A stretch of DNA of 64,000 bases from Raineyella antarctica (GCF_900092135.1 NZ_FMYF01000009.1:62001-126000), one strand, 5' to 3'. Shown: positions 44,970-54,454, numbered from the stretch's first letter. Notes: generated by a model not told the origin, from the sequence alone. A program made the numbers and translations.

Positions 44970-44997
44970 TGGTGCGGGCGCCTGGTCGAGCGGGTGT

Positions 44998-45663
44998 CTA
45001 GTCGAGCGGGTGCTCCTGGTCGTGCCGGTGCCTCTGGTCGTTCCGCGGCCGGAGCTCCTCGATCGCCTGGCGCACGACCGGGTGGTCCGAGAGCTTCTCG
45101 ACCAGCACCACGTCGTCCATCCGCGGGGCGGACTGGCGCTGGTAGATGTCGAGGAAGCCGGTCATCGCGGCGGTGAGGAAGGCGGTCGAGCACGGCTCCC
45201 AGCCGTGGTCGGCGAGGCGGGTCAGCCATCCCTCGCGCAGCTCGTCCCACTCCTGCTGGCGGGTGTCGAGGCAGTCGGCGGCGAACCCGACCGTGTCGAC
45301 GATCTGACCATGCCGGACCACGTGAGCAGGCAACTGGATGATCGCCTGGTCGCGGTCCCAGCCGGTGACGCGGCCCGGATCGGTGAACTCGATCTGGGCG
45401 CAGAGTTCGCGGATCTCCTCCCGCGGCTCCAACAGGACGTCGGCGAAGAGGGTCGCCCGGGAGCGGGCCGCCAGCACCTGGTCCAGCAGGTCCAGGTCGG
45501 TGCTGCCTGCCGGGAAGACGCCGCGCGGCAGGGGGTGGGGCACGAGCTCGGCGCGGTGGTCGAGCAGGTCACCGACGGTCCTGGCGGATTCGCAGAACCT
45601 GTGCAATTCGCGGGCCCACAGGTGGGACTCCGCAACCGTTCCGGTCCAGGTGAACTCGATCAT
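44998..45663 (-). CDS. Conserved-looking protein of unknown function
   Basis: A 221-residue soluble acidic protein beginning MIEFTWTGTVAESHLWARELHRFCE. I recognise no family. Features: no signal or membrane segment, cysteines at scattered positions, a His/Gln/Asp-rich C-terminus (NDQRHRHDQEHPLD). AGGAGG 6 nt before the ATG and normal codon usage argue that it is a real gene. It is convergent with the amylase gene (28 bp apart). Confidence 0.7.
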   Translation of the reverse strand: MIEFTWTGTVAESHLWARELHRFCESARTVGDLLDHRAELVPHPLPRGVFPAGSTDLDLLDQVLAARSRATLFADVLLEPREEIRELCAQIEFTDPGRVTGWDRDQAIIQLPAHVVRHGQIVDTVGFAADCLDTRQQEWDELREGWLTRLADHGWEPCSTAFLTAAMTGFLDIYQRQSAPRMDDVVLVEKLSDHPVVRQAIEELRPRNDQRHRHDQEHPLD

Positions 45664-45926
45664 CGCGCCCTCCTATGGCCCAGTGTGCCGTGTTGGGCGG
45701 TGCGGTGGTACGCGCCTCGACTGGGCCGATACCGGGACGGTGGCAGCATGGCGCCATGCATGGTCCCAACGATGCGCCCCCTGGCCATGGCCGTCCGCGA
45801 CGATCCGGGGACCACCGAACTGGACCGGTTGCGGGCACCGCACGTCTTCGGCAACCTCAAGGTCCGGCCCGTGCGGGTCAGGCGTTGAGCCATGCCACCC
45901 CGGCGAGCGCGACCCGGCTGGCGATC

Positions 45927-46214
45927 ATGCGCCGGTACAGCATCGTCGGGGAATGGTCGGAGTTCCTGGCCGTCTGGCGCCGGATCGTCCCGGTGCGGGA
46001 GCGCCGTGGTTTCTGCTGCCTCTTCGCGGTCGCGGACGAGGCGGAGGACATGTTCACCTGGGCGTTCGACTTCGACGGTGACTGGGCGGACGTCGGTCCG
46101 GCCCAGCGCGGCTATCACCAGGACCCCGAGCGGGTCGGGTTGCGACGGGTCTTCGACTTCATGGCCGACTACGCCATCCATCCCGCGACGCAGCTGATGT
46201 TCGACAGGAGCTGA
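45927..46214 (+). CDS. NIPSNAP-like small protein
   Basis: A 95-residue protein reading MRRYSIVGEWSEFLAVWRRIVPVRERRGF, then LFAVADEAEDMFTWAFDFDGDW and a C-terminal MADYAIHPATQLMFDRS. The pattern of a single ferredoxin-like domain with FLAVWRRIVPVR and FTWAFDF resembles NIPSNAP/dimeric alpha-beta barrel proteins. The start is uncertain: no strong ribosome-binding site is present. The function is unknown. Confidence 0.68.
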   Translation: MRRYSIVGEWSEFLAVWRRIVPVRERRGFCCLFAVADEAEDMFTWAFDFDGDWADVGPAQRGYHQDPERVGLRRVFDFMADYAIHPATQLMFDRS

Positions 46215-46223
46215 GGCCGCTGG

Positions 46224-46778
46224 TCAGCGTTCGGCGTCGGCCAGGTGGTGCTGTACCTCGTGCAGCCAGTACTCGGCCAGCGTGGCGATGGTGAACCGCA
46301 TCCCGTCGCCGCGCAGTCCCGGGCGGTGCCAGGCATCCTCGTCGAGGGCCTCGAACAGCTCGGCCGCGCGGGCGGTTGCGATCATCTGGTCGGAGGCGAC
46401 GGTCCGCGGGTCGCGGGCGTTGTAGTCACCCTCGACCGCGGCCTGCTCCCCGTCCCAGGCACGGAACGTCGGGCTGTCCAGCGAGCGCATCTGCTCCACC
46501 CGGGTGGTGAAGACCCGGGTGACGTCGAGCACGTGGCAGGCGTACTCCAGGGGTGACCAGACGTCGGGCTCCGGCCGGACGGCGACGTCCGGCCGCGCCA
46601 GAACGGCCTGCCAGCGGGGGACCGAGGCGCGCAGCCGCTCCGCCACCGTGGCGTGGGGCTGGCCGGGCGTGAACCCGCAGTCGGGGCAGCTCTCGCCGAT
46701 GACGAACGTCCAGTCCCTGGTGTCGGGACGGGCCGGTGTGCTGTGAGCGGGCTGGTGTGCGGTATCCACACCATCCAT
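46224..46778 (-). CDS. DinB-family protein
   Basis: A 184-residue four-helix-bundle protein. Metal-ligand-like histidines lie in PLEYACHVLDVTRVF and YWLHEVQHHLAD. The N-terminal part has ESCPDCGFTPGQPHATVAERLRASVPRWQAVL, with a Cys pair. Related actinobacterial proteins are mycothiol-dependent enzymes or damage-induced proteins of unknown role. Start at the ATG (MDGVDTAH); a TTG four codons upstream is possible. Confidence 0.88.
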   Translation of the reverse strand: MDGVDTAHQPAHSTPARPDTRDWTFVIGESCPDCGFTPGQPHATVAERLRASVPRWQAVLARPDVAVRPEPDVWSPLEYACHVLDVTRVFTTRVEQMRSLDSPTFRAWDGEQAAVEGDYNARDPRTVASDQMIATARAAELFEALDEDAWHRPGLRGDGMRFTIATLAEYWLHEVQHHLADAER

Positions 46779-46947
46779 CGTAGGTACCAACGGCGGCCCC
46801 GCACAGGGCCGACGTCGGCCACTCGTCCGCTTGGCGCTCGGCCGTCCTGGGCCGTCTCCGGGCAGCGGCTCGGCCGACCCTCAGATGCGCGAACTAAGCT
46901 GCCAGCGTCCGCCCGGTCAGCTCCGGGATCCTGCTCACGGGAGCCGC

Positions 46948-47607
46948 ATGTCGATCATCTCGTTCCTCCAGACCATCCCCCCGCTCGCCGTGTACCTGGT
47001 GATCGGGCTGCTGGTGGCGATCGAGAGCGTCGGCGTTCCGGTCCCCGGGGAGACGGCGCTGATCACCGGAGCCGTGATGAGCACCCATGCGGCCCTGCAC
47101 GTCTCGGCGGTCTGGGTCTTCGTCGCGGCGTTCAGCGGAGCGGTGCTCGGCGACTCGTTCGGCTACTCGGTCGGCCGCCGGTACGGTCCGGCGCTGCTCG
47201 TACGCCTCGGCCGCCGCTTCCCACGCCATGTCTCCGCCGACCGCGTCGCGTACGCCGAGTACCTGTTCGAGCACTACGGCATGGGCACCGTCTTCGTGGG
47301 CCGCTTCATCGCGCTGCTGCGGATGCTGGCCGGGCCGCTTGCCGGCATGCTCCACCTGACCTACCCGCGGTTCCTGCTCGCCAATGCCTCCGGCGCCGCC
47401 TGCTGGGCCGGCATCATCACGGTCGGGATCCACCTGCTGGGGACCGCGGCGGAGAGCTGGTTCGCCGGAGGGGCGTGGGTGCTGCTGCTCGTCCTGCTCG
47501 TCGTCGGCCTGGTCGGGGGGCGGGTACTGGCGCGCACCTTCGACCACCGCGTCGAGGCGTACGCCCGGGAACGGCTCGCTGCCGGAGAGATCCCGACGGC
47601 GGAGTGA
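46948..47607 (+). CDS. DedA-family membrane protein
   Basis: A 219-residue polytopic protein of the DedA/SNARE-associated family. Signatures: VAIESVGVPVPGETALITGAVM, DSFGYSVGRRYG and the conserved FVGRFIALLRMLAGPLAGMLHLTYPRFLLANASGAACWAG with essential Arg residues. The family acts in membrane homeostasis and lipid scrambling. A GGGAG-like site precedes the ATG. It lies upstream of the Usp gene on the same strand. Confidence 0.94.
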   Translation: MSIISFLQTIPPLAVYLVIGLLVAIESVGVPVPGETALITGAVMSTHAALHVSAVWVFVAAFSGAVLGDSFGYSVGRRYGPALLVRLGRRFPRHVSADRVAYAEYLFEHYGMGTVFVGRFIALLRMLAGPLAGMLHLTYPRFLLANASGAACWAGIITVGIHLLGTAAESWFAGGAWVLLLVLLVVGLVGGRVLARTFDHRVEAYARERLAAGEIPTAE

Positions 47608-47684
47608 GGCGCCGGCCGATCGTCTGACGGGGCCGAACCCGCGGGGTTACCGTGCTGGAAGGGACCCGAGGGCGGGAGTGTGCC

Positions 47685-48584
47685 ATGAGTGACATCGTCG
47701 TGTGCTGTACGGATGGGTCGGAGCTGTCGCTGCGGGCGATCGAGGCCGGGCTCGCCCTGGTCGACCGGACCCGGCTGCGTCCCCTGCTGGTCAGCATCGT
47801 GCCGGAACCCCCGGTGGCCACCCCGGTCGGGATCGCCGCCGACGCGCTGACCCTCTCGACGGTGCCGATCGAGGGGATGATCCTCGCCCAGGCGGACGCG
47901 CTGGACGAGGCCCACCGGGTGGTGGCGGTGGCCGCCGAACGGTTCGGCGTCCCCGAGGAGGACACCCGGGTCGAACTGGGCGAGGTGACCTCGTACGTGA
48001 CGGCCCTGCTGGAGCAGACCGGGGCCGCCCTGGTCGTGGTCGGTTCGCGGGGACTCGGCGCAGGGGCGAGGTTCGTGCTCGGATCGGTGTCGGATCACCT
48101 GGTCCGGCACGCCCCCTGCCCGGTGCTGGTCGGCGGCGACGAGGTCCCCACCACCCCGGACGGCCCGGTCGTGCTGTGCCTGGACGACTCGCAGCGGTCG
48201 GTGCACGCCGCCGCCTCGGCGCTAGGGGTCCTCGACCCGTCCCTGCCGGTGGCCGTGGCCACCGTGACCCGTCCGGCGGTCCAGGGCCTGCCCGACGACG
48301 GACTGGCCCAACTGCAGGAGAACAAGCGACTGATGGATGCGGACGAGCTGCTGGGCCGGGCCGCCGGCGAGCTCGGCCGGCCGGAGGCCGAGCACATCCT
48401 GCTCGATGGGGCGGATCCGGCCGAGGCGCTGCTCGAGCTGGCCGGCTCCCGCCCCGTACGTGTCCTGGTCGTCGGCACACACGGCCGCAACCTGGTCACC
48501 CGTGCAGTCCTCGGCTCGGTGGCCGACCAGCTCGTCCGCCGCAGCACCTCACTGGTGTGCGTGGTCCCACCCGCCGAGGACTAG
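47685..48584 (+). CDS. Universal stress protein with two Usp domains
   Basis: A 299-residue protein with tandem Usp domains. Each half ends with the ATP-binding pattern: GSRGLGAGARFVLGSVSDHLVRHAPCPVLVG in domain 1 and GTHGRNLVTRAVLGSVADQLVRRSTSLVCVV in domain 2. Such two-domain proteins are common in actinobacteria under hypoxia or stress control. GGGAG lies about 8 nt before the ATG. It starts 77 bp after the DedA gene. Confidence 0.94.
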   Translation: MSDIVVCCTDGSELSLRAIEAGLALVDRTRLRPLLVSIVPEPPVATPVGIAADALTLSTVPIEGMILAQADALDEAHRVVAVAAERFGVPEEDTRVELGEVTSYVTALLEQTGAALVVVGSRGLGAGARFVLGSVSDHLVRHAPCPVLVGGDEVPTTPDGPVVLCLDDSQRSVHAAASALGVLDPSLPVAVATVTRPAVQGLPDDGLAQLQENKRLMDADELLGRAAGELGRPEAEHILLDGADPAEALLELAGSRPVRVLVVGTHGRNLVTRAVLGSVADQLVRRSTSLVCVVPPAED

Positions 48585-48599
48585 CTGGCCGACAGCCGG

Positions 48600-49250
48600 C
48601 TAGTGCCCCGAGTTCGACGCGATCGATGCCACCAGGTTCACCGTGGAGGCCAGTACCACCGCGCCCAGCAGGTAGCTGAGCAGCGTGTGGCGCAGCACCG
48701 TGTGGCGGATGGTCCGGTCGGTGATGTCGGTGTCACTGACCTGGTACGTCATCCCCAGCGTGAAGCTCAGGTAGGCGAAGTCCCGGAAATCGGGATCCTC
48801 GCTCTGGTTGAAGTCGACGCCCCCGCCGTTCTCGTAGTACAGCTGCGCGTAGCGGATGGTGAAGACCACGTGGACCAGGAACCAGGACGACGCCACGCAG
48901 AGCAGCCCGAGTCCGGTCTCGACGATGGAGGAGGGGCCCGTCTGCGAGCCGGCCGCGAGCAGGACACCGACGCCGACCAGGCTGGCGAGCGCGGCGAACA
49001 GCAGGATCACGTCGCCGTACCCGCGGCCCGGGTCCTCCTCGGTCGCATGGGCGCGGGTGGCCGCCCCGTCGAGCCGTCCGATGATCGCCCAGGTCCACAG
49101 GCAGTAGACCGCCGCGGTGACGATCCAGCCGGCCACTCCGGCTGCCTCGGCGCGCCAGAGGGCCTGCACGACCACCCCGGCTGCGATGCCCACCAGGGCA
49201 CTGACGGCCAGCCGGAACAGGACCCGGCGATGGACAGGACGCGTACTCAT
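48600..49250 (-). CDS. DUF1345 family membrane protein
   Basis: A 216-residue membrane protein with five helices. The DUF1345 hallmark is GGVDFNQSEDPDFRDFAYLSFTLGMTYQVSDTDITDRTIRHTVLRHTLLSYLLG, preceded by HVVFTIRYAQLYYENGG. The function is not established. Convergent with the Usp gene (15 bp between stops) and divergent from the DUF808 gene. Confidence 0.92.
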   Translation of the reverse strand: MSTRPVHRRVLFRLAVSALVGIAAGVVVQALWRAEAAGVAGWIVTAAVYCLWTWAIIGRLDGAATRAHATEEDPGRGYGDVILLFAALASLVGVGVLLAAGSQTGPSSIVETGLGLLCVASSWFLVHVVFTIRYAQLYYENGGGVDFNQSEDPDFRDFAYLSFTLGMTYQVSDTDITDRTIRHTVLRHTLLSYLLGAVVLASTVNLVASIASNSGH

Positions 49251-49380
49251 CTCGATCTCCTCATGTCCGGCGACAGCCTAGGGGCCCTGCCTGGATCGGC
49301 ACTGAGCGGCAGGTGTGCCACAGCCGACTGCTAGCTTCACGTACGTACCCCGTACCCACGATGCCCCCTGGAGGTAACCC

Positions 49381-50370
49381 ATGGCCGGTGGACTCGCCGC
49401 GCTGCTGGACGACGTCGCCCTGATCGCCAAGGCGGCCAGCGCGACCAGCACGAAGGCCGCCGCTGTCGTCGTCGACGATGCCGCCGTGACCCCGCAGTAC
49501 GTCTCGGGCATCCACCCGTCCCGGGAGCTGCCGATCATCTGGAAGATCGCCCGGGGATCACTGGTCAACAAGGCGATCCTGATCGTCGTGTTGATGGTGC
49601 TCGACCACTTCCTTCCCATCGTGCTGACACCGCTGCTGATGCTCGGGGGCCTCTACCTGTCGTTCGAGGGCGCCGAGAAGGTGATGGAGGCCGTCGGTGG
49701 CGGCCACAAGAAGGAGGCGCCCCCGGCCGGTGAGGGCAAGCACGCCGGTCGTGAACCGGTGTCCTCGCTCGGCGCCGTCCATGAGAAGAAGATGGTCAAG
49801 GGCGCGATCATGACTGACTTCATCCTCTCCGCCGAGATCATGGTGATCTCGCTGACCAGTCTCAACGGCGGCGCCGAGGGCGGGATGGGCCTGGTCTCCA
49901 AGGCACTCACCCTCGCGGCAGTGGCGATCCTGATGACCGTGATCGTCTACGGCGCGGTCGGGCTGCTGGTGAAGCTGGACGACATCGGCCTGGCCCTGGA
50001 GGAGAAGGAGTCCGCCGGCCAGCGGCGCCTCGGCAGCCTGCTGGTCGCGGCGATGCCCAAGGTGCTGGACGCGCTGTCGGGGATCGGCATGGTCGCGATG
50101 CTCTGGGTCGGTGGCCACATCCTGCTCACCGGCACCGACAAGCTCGGCTGGCACGCCCCGTACGGGCTGCTGCACCTGGTCACCGAACCGGTGCACGCGG
50201 TGCCGGGCGTCGGCGCCGTACTGGCCTGGCTCCTCGACACCCTCGGCTCGGCGATCGTCGGCCTCGCGGTCGGAGCGGTGCTGGCCGGGATCGTCCACAT
50301 GCTGCCCCTGAACCGCCATGACGTCCACGAGCCCGACGCCCCGGCGGCGGTGAGCTCAGGCGATAAGTGA
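49381..50370 (+). CDS. DUF808 family membrane protein
   Basis: A 329-residue inner-membrane protein of the YedI/DUF808 family. The N-terminus [43 protein letters not shown] is diagnostic, followed by [20 protein letters not shown] and [19 protein letters not shown]. Role unknown. GGAGGT lies 5-6 nt before the ATG. The 3' end overlaps the 3' end of the convergent copA by 15 bp. Confidence 0.94.
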   Translation: MAGGLAALLDDVALIAKAASATSTKAAAVVVDDAAVTPQYVSGIHPSRELPIIWKIARGSLVNKAILIVVLMVLDHFLPIVLTPLLMLGGLYLSFEGAEKVMEAVGGGHKKEAPPAGEGKHAGREPVSSLGAVHEKKMVKGAIMTDFILSAEIMVISLTSLNGGAEGGMGLVSKALTLAAVAILMTVIVYGAVGLLVKLDDIGLALEEKESAGQRRLGSLLVAAMPKVLDALSGIGMVAMLWVGGHILLTGTDKLGWHAPYGLLHLVTEPVHAVPGVGAVLAWLLDTLGSAIVGLAVGAVLAGIVHMLPLNRHDVHEPDAPAAVSSGDK

Positions 50371-52638
50371 GCGGAAGCCGCGCAGCCGCAGGCTGTTGCT
50401 GACCACGAACACGCTGGACAGGGCCATCGCGGCACCGGCGAGCATCGGGTTCAGCAGGCCCAGGGCGGCCAGCGGGATCGCGGCGACGTTGTAGGCGAAG
50501 GCCCAGAACAGGTTGCCGCGGATCGTGCCCAGGGTGCGCCGGGACAGCCGGATCGCATCGGCCGCCGCGCGCAGGTCGCCGCGGACCAGCGTCAGGTCGG
50601 CCGCCTCGATCGCGGCGTCGGTGCCGGTGCCCATGGCCAGTCCCAGGTCGGCCCGGGCGAGGGCGGCGGCATCATTGACCCCGTCGCCGACCATCGCGAC
50701 GACCCGGCCCTCGGCCTGCAGCTCCTCGACCACGCGGACCTTGTCCTGGGGCAGCACCTCGGCGATCACCCGGTCGATCCCGAGCTGGCCGGCGACCTGC
50801 TCGGCGACCGTACGGTTGTCACCGGTCAGCAGCACCGGGGTCAGGCCCAGGGCGACCAGCTGGCGGATGGCCTGCTCGCTGGTCGGGCGGATCTCGTCGG
50901 CCACGGACAGCACACCCCGCGCCACCCCGTCCCAGGCGACCAGCACGGCGGTCCGGCCCTGCGCGACGGCCTCCCTCTGGGCCGCGACGACGTCCGCCGG
51001 CACCACGATGCCCTGCTCGTCGAGCAGCGGGGCCCGACCGACCAGGACCGTACGCCCCTGCACGGTGCCGCGCACGCCCAAGCCCTCGAGGTTGGCGAAG
51101 TCGTCGACCGCGGGCAGCCGGCCGGTCCGGTCCTGGGCGCCGCGGGCGATGGCGCGGGCGATCGGGTGCTCGGAGGCGTTCTCGACCGCTCCCGCGATCC
51201 GCAGCACCTCCTCGCTGGTGGTGCCCTCGGTGGCGTATGCCTCCACCAGCGTCATCGTGCCGGTCGTCACGGTGCCGGTCTTGTCCAGCACGATGGTGTC
51301 GACCCGGCGGGTGGACTCCAGTACCTCCGGCCCCTTGATCAGGATGCCGAGCTGGGCACCGCGGCCGGTCCCGACGAGCAGGGCGGTCGGCGTGGCCAGC
51401 CCGAGCGCGCACGGGCAGGCGATGATCAGGACGGCCACGGCCGCGGTGAAGGCGGCGGTGACCGGGAAGCCCGCACCGATCCAGGTGCCGAGGGTCGCCA
51501 CCGAGACCGCGATCACGATCGGGACGAAGACTCCGGAGATCCGGTCGGCGAGGCGCTGGATCTGGGCCTTGCCGGCCTGGGCCTCCTCGACCATCCGCGC
51601 CATCTGGGCGAGCTGGGTGTCCGAGCCCACCCGGGTGGCGCGCACCACGAGGCGGCCCCCGGCGTTGACGGTGGCGCCGGTGACCGGGTCGCCCTCTCGG
51701 ACCTCGACCGGCACCGACTCCCCGGTCAGCATCGAGGCGTCGACCGCCGAGCTGCCGGAGGCGACGACGCCGTCGGTGGCGATCTTCTCCCCGGGACGTA
51801 CGACGAAATCGTCGCCGACGCGCAGGTCCTCCACCGGGATCCGCGTCTCGACCCCGCCGCGGAGCACCCCGACGTCCTTGACGCCGAGCTCCAGCAGGGC
51901 GCGCAGGGCCGCACCGGCGTTCCGCTTGGACCGCTTCTCGAAGTAGCGGCCGGCCAGCAGGAACATCACCACACCGGCGGCGACCTCCAGGTAGAGGTTG
52001 GAGGCACCGTCGGTCGGCCGGACACTGAACTCGAAGGCGTGCTTCATCCCGGGCATGCCCGCGGTGCCGAGGAACAGTGCGTACAGCGACCAGAGGAAGG
52101 CCGCACCGGTGCCGACCGAGACCAGGGTGTCCATCGTGGCGCTGCCGTGGCGCAGGTTGGTCCAGGTCGCCTTGTGGAAGGGCCAGGCGGCCCACACGAT
52201 CACCGGGGAGGCCAGAGCCAGGGAGAGCCACTGCCAGTTGGTGAACTGCAGTGCCGGAACCATCGCCATCAGGATCACCGGCACCGACAGCACGACGGCA
52301 CCGACCAGTCGCTGGCGCAGCGCGGTCAACTCGACGTCGCGCCGGTCCGGGAGGTCCTGGTCCGTGTCGGTGCCCGCGGGCCGGGGCAGGGTCGCGGTGT
52401 ACCCGGCCTCCGCGACGGTCGCCACCAGCAGGGCTGGGTCGTAGCCCTCGGGGACGGTGACGTGGGCCTTCTCGGTGGCGTAGTTGACGGTCGCGGTGAC
52501 GCCCTCGAGCTTGTTCAGCTTGCGCTCGATCCGGTTGGCGCAGGACGCACACGTCATCCCACCCAGCTCCAGCTCGATGCCGGACAGGTGGCCCAGAGCC
52601 GTGGGCACATGGATCGACTCAACCTTCGTTGCGGACAA
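50356..52638 (-). CDS. copA: Copper-translocating P1B ATPase
   Basis: A 760-residue Cu(I) exporter. An N-terminal HMA domain carries [16 protein letters not shown] (CxxC). The membrane metal site is [16 protein letters not shown]; the ATPase core has DKTGTVTTG (phosphorylated Asp), SEHPIARAI and [10 protein letters not shown]; the C-terminus has the helix [19 protein letters not shown]. The start is TTG at 52638, supported by AAAGGAACGACG just upstream. It is the last gene of an operon with copZ and a 46-aa membrane protein; a G-rich run lies between the last two genes. Distinct from the YHS/HMBD-type pump at 9-11 kb. Confidence 0.95.
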   Translation of the reverse strand: MSATKVESIHVPTALGHLSGIELELGGMTCASCANRIERKLNKLEGVTATVNYATEKAHVTVPEGYDPALLVATVAEAGYTATLPRPAGTDTDQDLPDRRDVELTALRQRLVGAVVLSVPVILMAMVPALQFTNWQWLSLALASPVIVWAAWPFHKATWTNLRHGSATMDTLVSVGTGAAFLWSLYALFLGTAGMPGMKHAFEFSVRPTDGASNLYLEVAAGVVMFLLAGRYFEKRSKRNAGAALRALLELGVKDVGVLRGGVETRIPVEDLRVGDDFVVRPGEKIATDGVVASGSSAVDASMLTGESVPVEVREGDPVTGATVNAGGRLVVRATRVGSDTQLAQMARMVEEAQAGKAQIQRLADRISGVFVPIVIAVSVATLGTWIGAGFPVTAAFTAAVAVLIIACPCALGLATPTALLVGTGRGAQLGILIKGPEVLESTRRVDTIVLDKTGTVTTGTMTLVEAYATEGTTSEEVLRIAGAVENASEHPIARAIARGAQDRTGRLPAVDDFANLEGLGVRGTVQGRTVLVGRAPLLDEQGIVVPADVVAAQREAVAQGRTAVLVAWDGVARGVLSVADEIRPTSEQAIRQLVALGLTPVLLTGDNRTVAEQVAGQLGIDRVIAEVLPQDKVRVVEELQAEGRVVAMVGDGVNDAAALARADLGLAMGTGTDAAIEAADLTLVRGDLRAAADAIRLSRRTLGTIRGNLFWAFAYNVAAIPLAALGLLNPMLAGAAMALSSVFVVSNSLRLRGFRSLIA

Positions 52639-52681
52639 CGTCGTTCCTTTCGGTGGCCTGGAGCGGGGCTTCGGGCGGATC

Positions 52682-52706
52682 GGGGGATGGGGGTGGGGGG
52701 TGGGGG
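52682..52706 (+). other. G-quadruplex motif between the small membrane protein gene and copA
   Basis: Plus-strand runs of 5, 5, 6 and 5 guanines (52682-86, 52689-93, 52695-700, 52702-706) are separated by loops of 2, 1 and 1 nt. This meets the usual four-tract rule with very short loops. The genes are on the minus strand, so the G-rich strand is the transcription template and the RNA is C-rich. It lies 44-68 bp upstream of the copA TTG. Confidence 0.8.
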
Positions 52707-52732
52707 TCAGTGGGCGGGAGCCGGCGTGGAGG

Positions 52733-52873
52733 TCAGTGGGCGGCGGTCGGCACGGCGGCGGACCAGGCGGCTACGACGTGCTCGGGAACCAGCAGGCCAC
52801 CAGCCACGTACGCGACCAGGAACACCGCCACCAGCACCAGCCCGTAGAGGGCGAGCCGGGGCGCGGCGCTCAT
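52733..52873 (-). CDS. 46-residue single-pass membrane protein in the copper operon
   Basis: A small frame reading [34 protein letters not shown] and ending [12 protein letters not shown]. One strong transmembrane helix (about residues 7-29) follows a short basic N-terminus. The ATG overlaps the copZ stop (ATGA), so it is translationally coupled, and copA follows after 94 bp. It resembles the N-terminal membrane anchor of larger actinobacterial heavy-metal proteins found between copZ and copA, so it may be a trimmed relative or an independent small protein. No metal-binding Cys or Met cluster is present. Confidence 0.75.
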   Translation of the reverse strand: MSAAPRLALYGLVLVAVFLVAYVAGGLLVPEHVVAAWSAAVPTAAH

Positions 52874-53082
52874 TCCGACCTCGTAGCCTGGTATCCGGCC
52901 TCCTCGACGGCGGCGATCACCGCGGCGTCGTCGACCGGGGCGGACGTCGTGACGATGAGCTCGCCGGTCTGGTGGCTGACCTGCACGGAGTCGACGCCGG
53001 GGATCTCGGTGACCTCTTCGCGAACCGACATCTCGCAGTGGCCACAGGTCATGCCGGTCACCTGGTACTGGGTCGTCGTCAT
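52870..53082 (-). CDS. copZ: CopZ-like copper chaperone (HMA domain)
   Basis: A 70-residue single HMA domain with the metal site GMTCGHCEMSV and the conserved EIPGVDSVQVS and EEAGYQ segments. It carries Cu(I) in the cytoplasm to the ATPase. AGGAAAGGA precedes the ATG. First gene of the copZ - small membrane protein - copA operon, directly behind CsoR-like boxes. Confidence 0.95.
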   Translation of the reverse strand: MTTTQYQVTGMTCGHCEMSVREEVTEIPGVDSVQVSHQTGELIVTTSAPVDDAAVIAAVEEAGYQATRSE

Positions 53083-53132
53083 CGTGGAATCCTTTCCTGG
53101 GTACCCGGTGGGGGTATCCGACCCTTTGAGTT

Positions 53133-53149
53133 ATACCCCTTGGGGGTAT
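53133..53149. promoter_or_regulatory. CsoR-like copper operator upstream of copZ
   Basis: ATACCCCTTGGGGGTAT differs at one position from the palindrome at 8959-8975. It lies 51-67 bp upstream of the copZ ATG. A degenerate second copy, TACCCGGTGGGGGTA (53102-53116), is closer to the gene. Together they suggest that one CsoR-type repressor controls both copper pumps. Confidence 0.8.
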
Positions 53150-53150
53150 C

Positions 53151-53491
53151 TGGATCAAGTTGTTGCAGACAAGTCGGACGGTCGGCCTCCACGGTTCGGC
53201 CTCGACACTCGACCAAGGCGTCCGGGCTGGCGTCCGCGCCTTGGGTGCGCCGTATCTGTTGGTCTATCCGTAGAAACGGCGTACCTAAGGGGTCGCCGGG
53301 GGCCGGGTACGCCCCGTCGGCCCACCTCTCCACAGATTCGGCGCCCGGGCCTGTCCACAGATTCGGCGCCCAGGGGGCCCGCGAGGCCGGTCCCGGAGTC
53401 GCCTCCGGACGTCGCCTCCGGACGTTGTGGGTCGCATAGGTGCCCCATCCGCCCGCGAACTCGCTAGCCTTCCCGGGACGACGGGAGAGCG
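53151..53491. other. 341-bp intergenic region with short repeats, no gene
   Basis: No credible gene is seen between the copZ promoter and the ketopantoate-reductase-like gene. It holds TCCACAGATTCGGCGCCC twice (53329-53346 and 53354-53371, 25 bp apart) and a 13-bp tandem duplication GTCGCCTCCGGAC (53398-53423). A TAGCCT hexamer (53465-53470) is probably the -10 of the downstream gene. The first ~130 bp are less GC-rich than the surroundings. CTGTCCACA resembles a DnaA box but stands nearly alone. Confidence 0.7.
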
Positions 53492-54364
53492 ATGATCAGC
53501 GTGGTGGGTGCCGGGGGAGTGGGCGGGCTGCTGGCCGCCCTGCTGGTGACGGCGGGGGAGGACGTCACAGTCGTGCTGCGGCCGGGAAGCGCGGCGCGGG
53601 TCGCCGCGGAGGGGCTGCGGATCCGGTCACGTACGTACGGCGACCTGCACGTCCGTCCGCCGGTGGCCACCGAGGTGCCCGAGGGGTCGATCGTCCTGAT
53701 CACGGTCAAGGAGTACGGTCTGGACGCCGTGCTGCCCGGTATCGCCGCCGCCCGGCCGAGTGAGGTGCTCTGCCTGCTCAACGGGGTCACGCATTCCGAC
53801 CGGGTCCACGCGGCCCTGCCCGGTCCCCGGGTCGCCTGCGGCTTCGCCTCGGTGCTGTCCGCCCGCGACGAGGCCGGGGTGATCACCGTCACGACCAACG
53901 GGATCGCGGTCACCGTCCCCTCCAACGCCGCCTTCTGGCAGGCGCCGCGCGCGCTGGCCGGGGCCGGTGTGTCGGTCGCCGTGCACGGCACCGAGCGGGA
54001 GGTGCTGTGGACCAAGTACCGCCGGCTGGCGCCGTTCGCGCTGCTCACCTCCTGGGTGGACGGCGATGTTCCCACGGCCCGTCGCCGCGACTCGGCGCTG
54101 GTGGCGCAGCTGCTCACAGAGGTCGCCGCCGTGGCCACCGCCGACGGCCTGCCGACCGACCCGGCGACCCTCGACGGGTTGCTCCCCGGTCCGGGCGCGC
54201 TGAGCTCGCTCGCCACCGACCTGCGCCGGGGCACCGAGGGGGAGCTGCGCCAGCTCGGGGATGCCCTGGTGGAGCTGGGGCGTACGTACGGGATCGCGAC
54301 GCCGGCGCTGGAGCGGGTGGTGCGGGAGATCCGAGAGCGGGTCGGGCGCAGGCCGCTCGGCTGA
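53492..54364 (+). CDS. Ketopantoate reductase family protein (ApbA/PanE-like)
   Basis: A 290-residue NADPH-dependent reductase. The N-terminal MISVVGAGGVGGLLAALLVTAGEDVTVVLR binds NADP; the middle LCLLNGVTHSDRV and the conserved Lys in REVLWTKYRRLAPFALLTS fit the ketopantoate reductase fold. The final part PALERVVREIRERVG is typical. It may be PanE or a related 2-oxo acid reductase, and no panB/panC is nearby. GGGAGAG lies 3-4 nt upstream. Confidence 0.88.
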   Translation: MISVVGAGGVGGLLAALLVTAGEDVTVVLRPGSAARVAAEGLRIRSRTYGDLHVRPPVATEVPEGSIVLITVKEYGLDAVLPGIAAARPSEVLCLLNGVTHSDRVHAALPGPRVACGFASVLSARDEAGVITVTTNGIAVTVPSNAAFWQAPRALAGAGVSVAVHGTEREVLWTKYRRLAPFALLTSWVDGDVPTARRRDSALVAQLLTEVAAVATADGLPTDPATLDGLLPGPGALSSLATDLRRGTEGELRQLGDALVELGRTYGIATPALERVVREIRERVGRRPLG

Positions 54365-54381
54365 TTCGGAAGTCCTGGATC

Positions 54382-54454
54382 GCCCGTCATGGGAGCGCCC
54401 TCGGTTCTTGATTTCCCGTTGTCTCGCACGGGGGATCAAGAACCGAGGGTCCCT
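54382..54454. repeat. 73-bp palindromic repeat element, copy 1
   Basis: Contains perfect 15-bp inverted arms CCCTCGGTTCTTGAT (54398-54412) and ATCAAGAACCGAGGG (54435-54449) around a 22-nt loop, preceded by GCCCGTCATGGGAGCG. The whole 73 bp recurs at 59980-60052 with a few differences, mostly in the loop. It lies between the convergent panE-like and uxaA genes. It looks like a REP/MITE-type extragenic palindrome and could also act as a bidirectional terminator. Confidence 0.85.

Noticed and set aside
45749-45888. 46-residue frame before the NIPSNAP-like gene
   Set aside because: It starts in mixed context without a ribosome site and shows no recognisable domain; only its end looks protein-like.
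53329-53371. Repeated TCCACA as DnaA boxes or an origin
   Set aside because: Only one site (CTGTCCACA) comes within one base of the consensus, there is no dnaA/dnaN nearby and no AT-rich unwinding region.
52484-53467. Long plus-strand open frame antisense to copA, copZ and their promoter
   Set aside because: It is antisense to clear genes, with low-complexity composition and a promoter region inside it.
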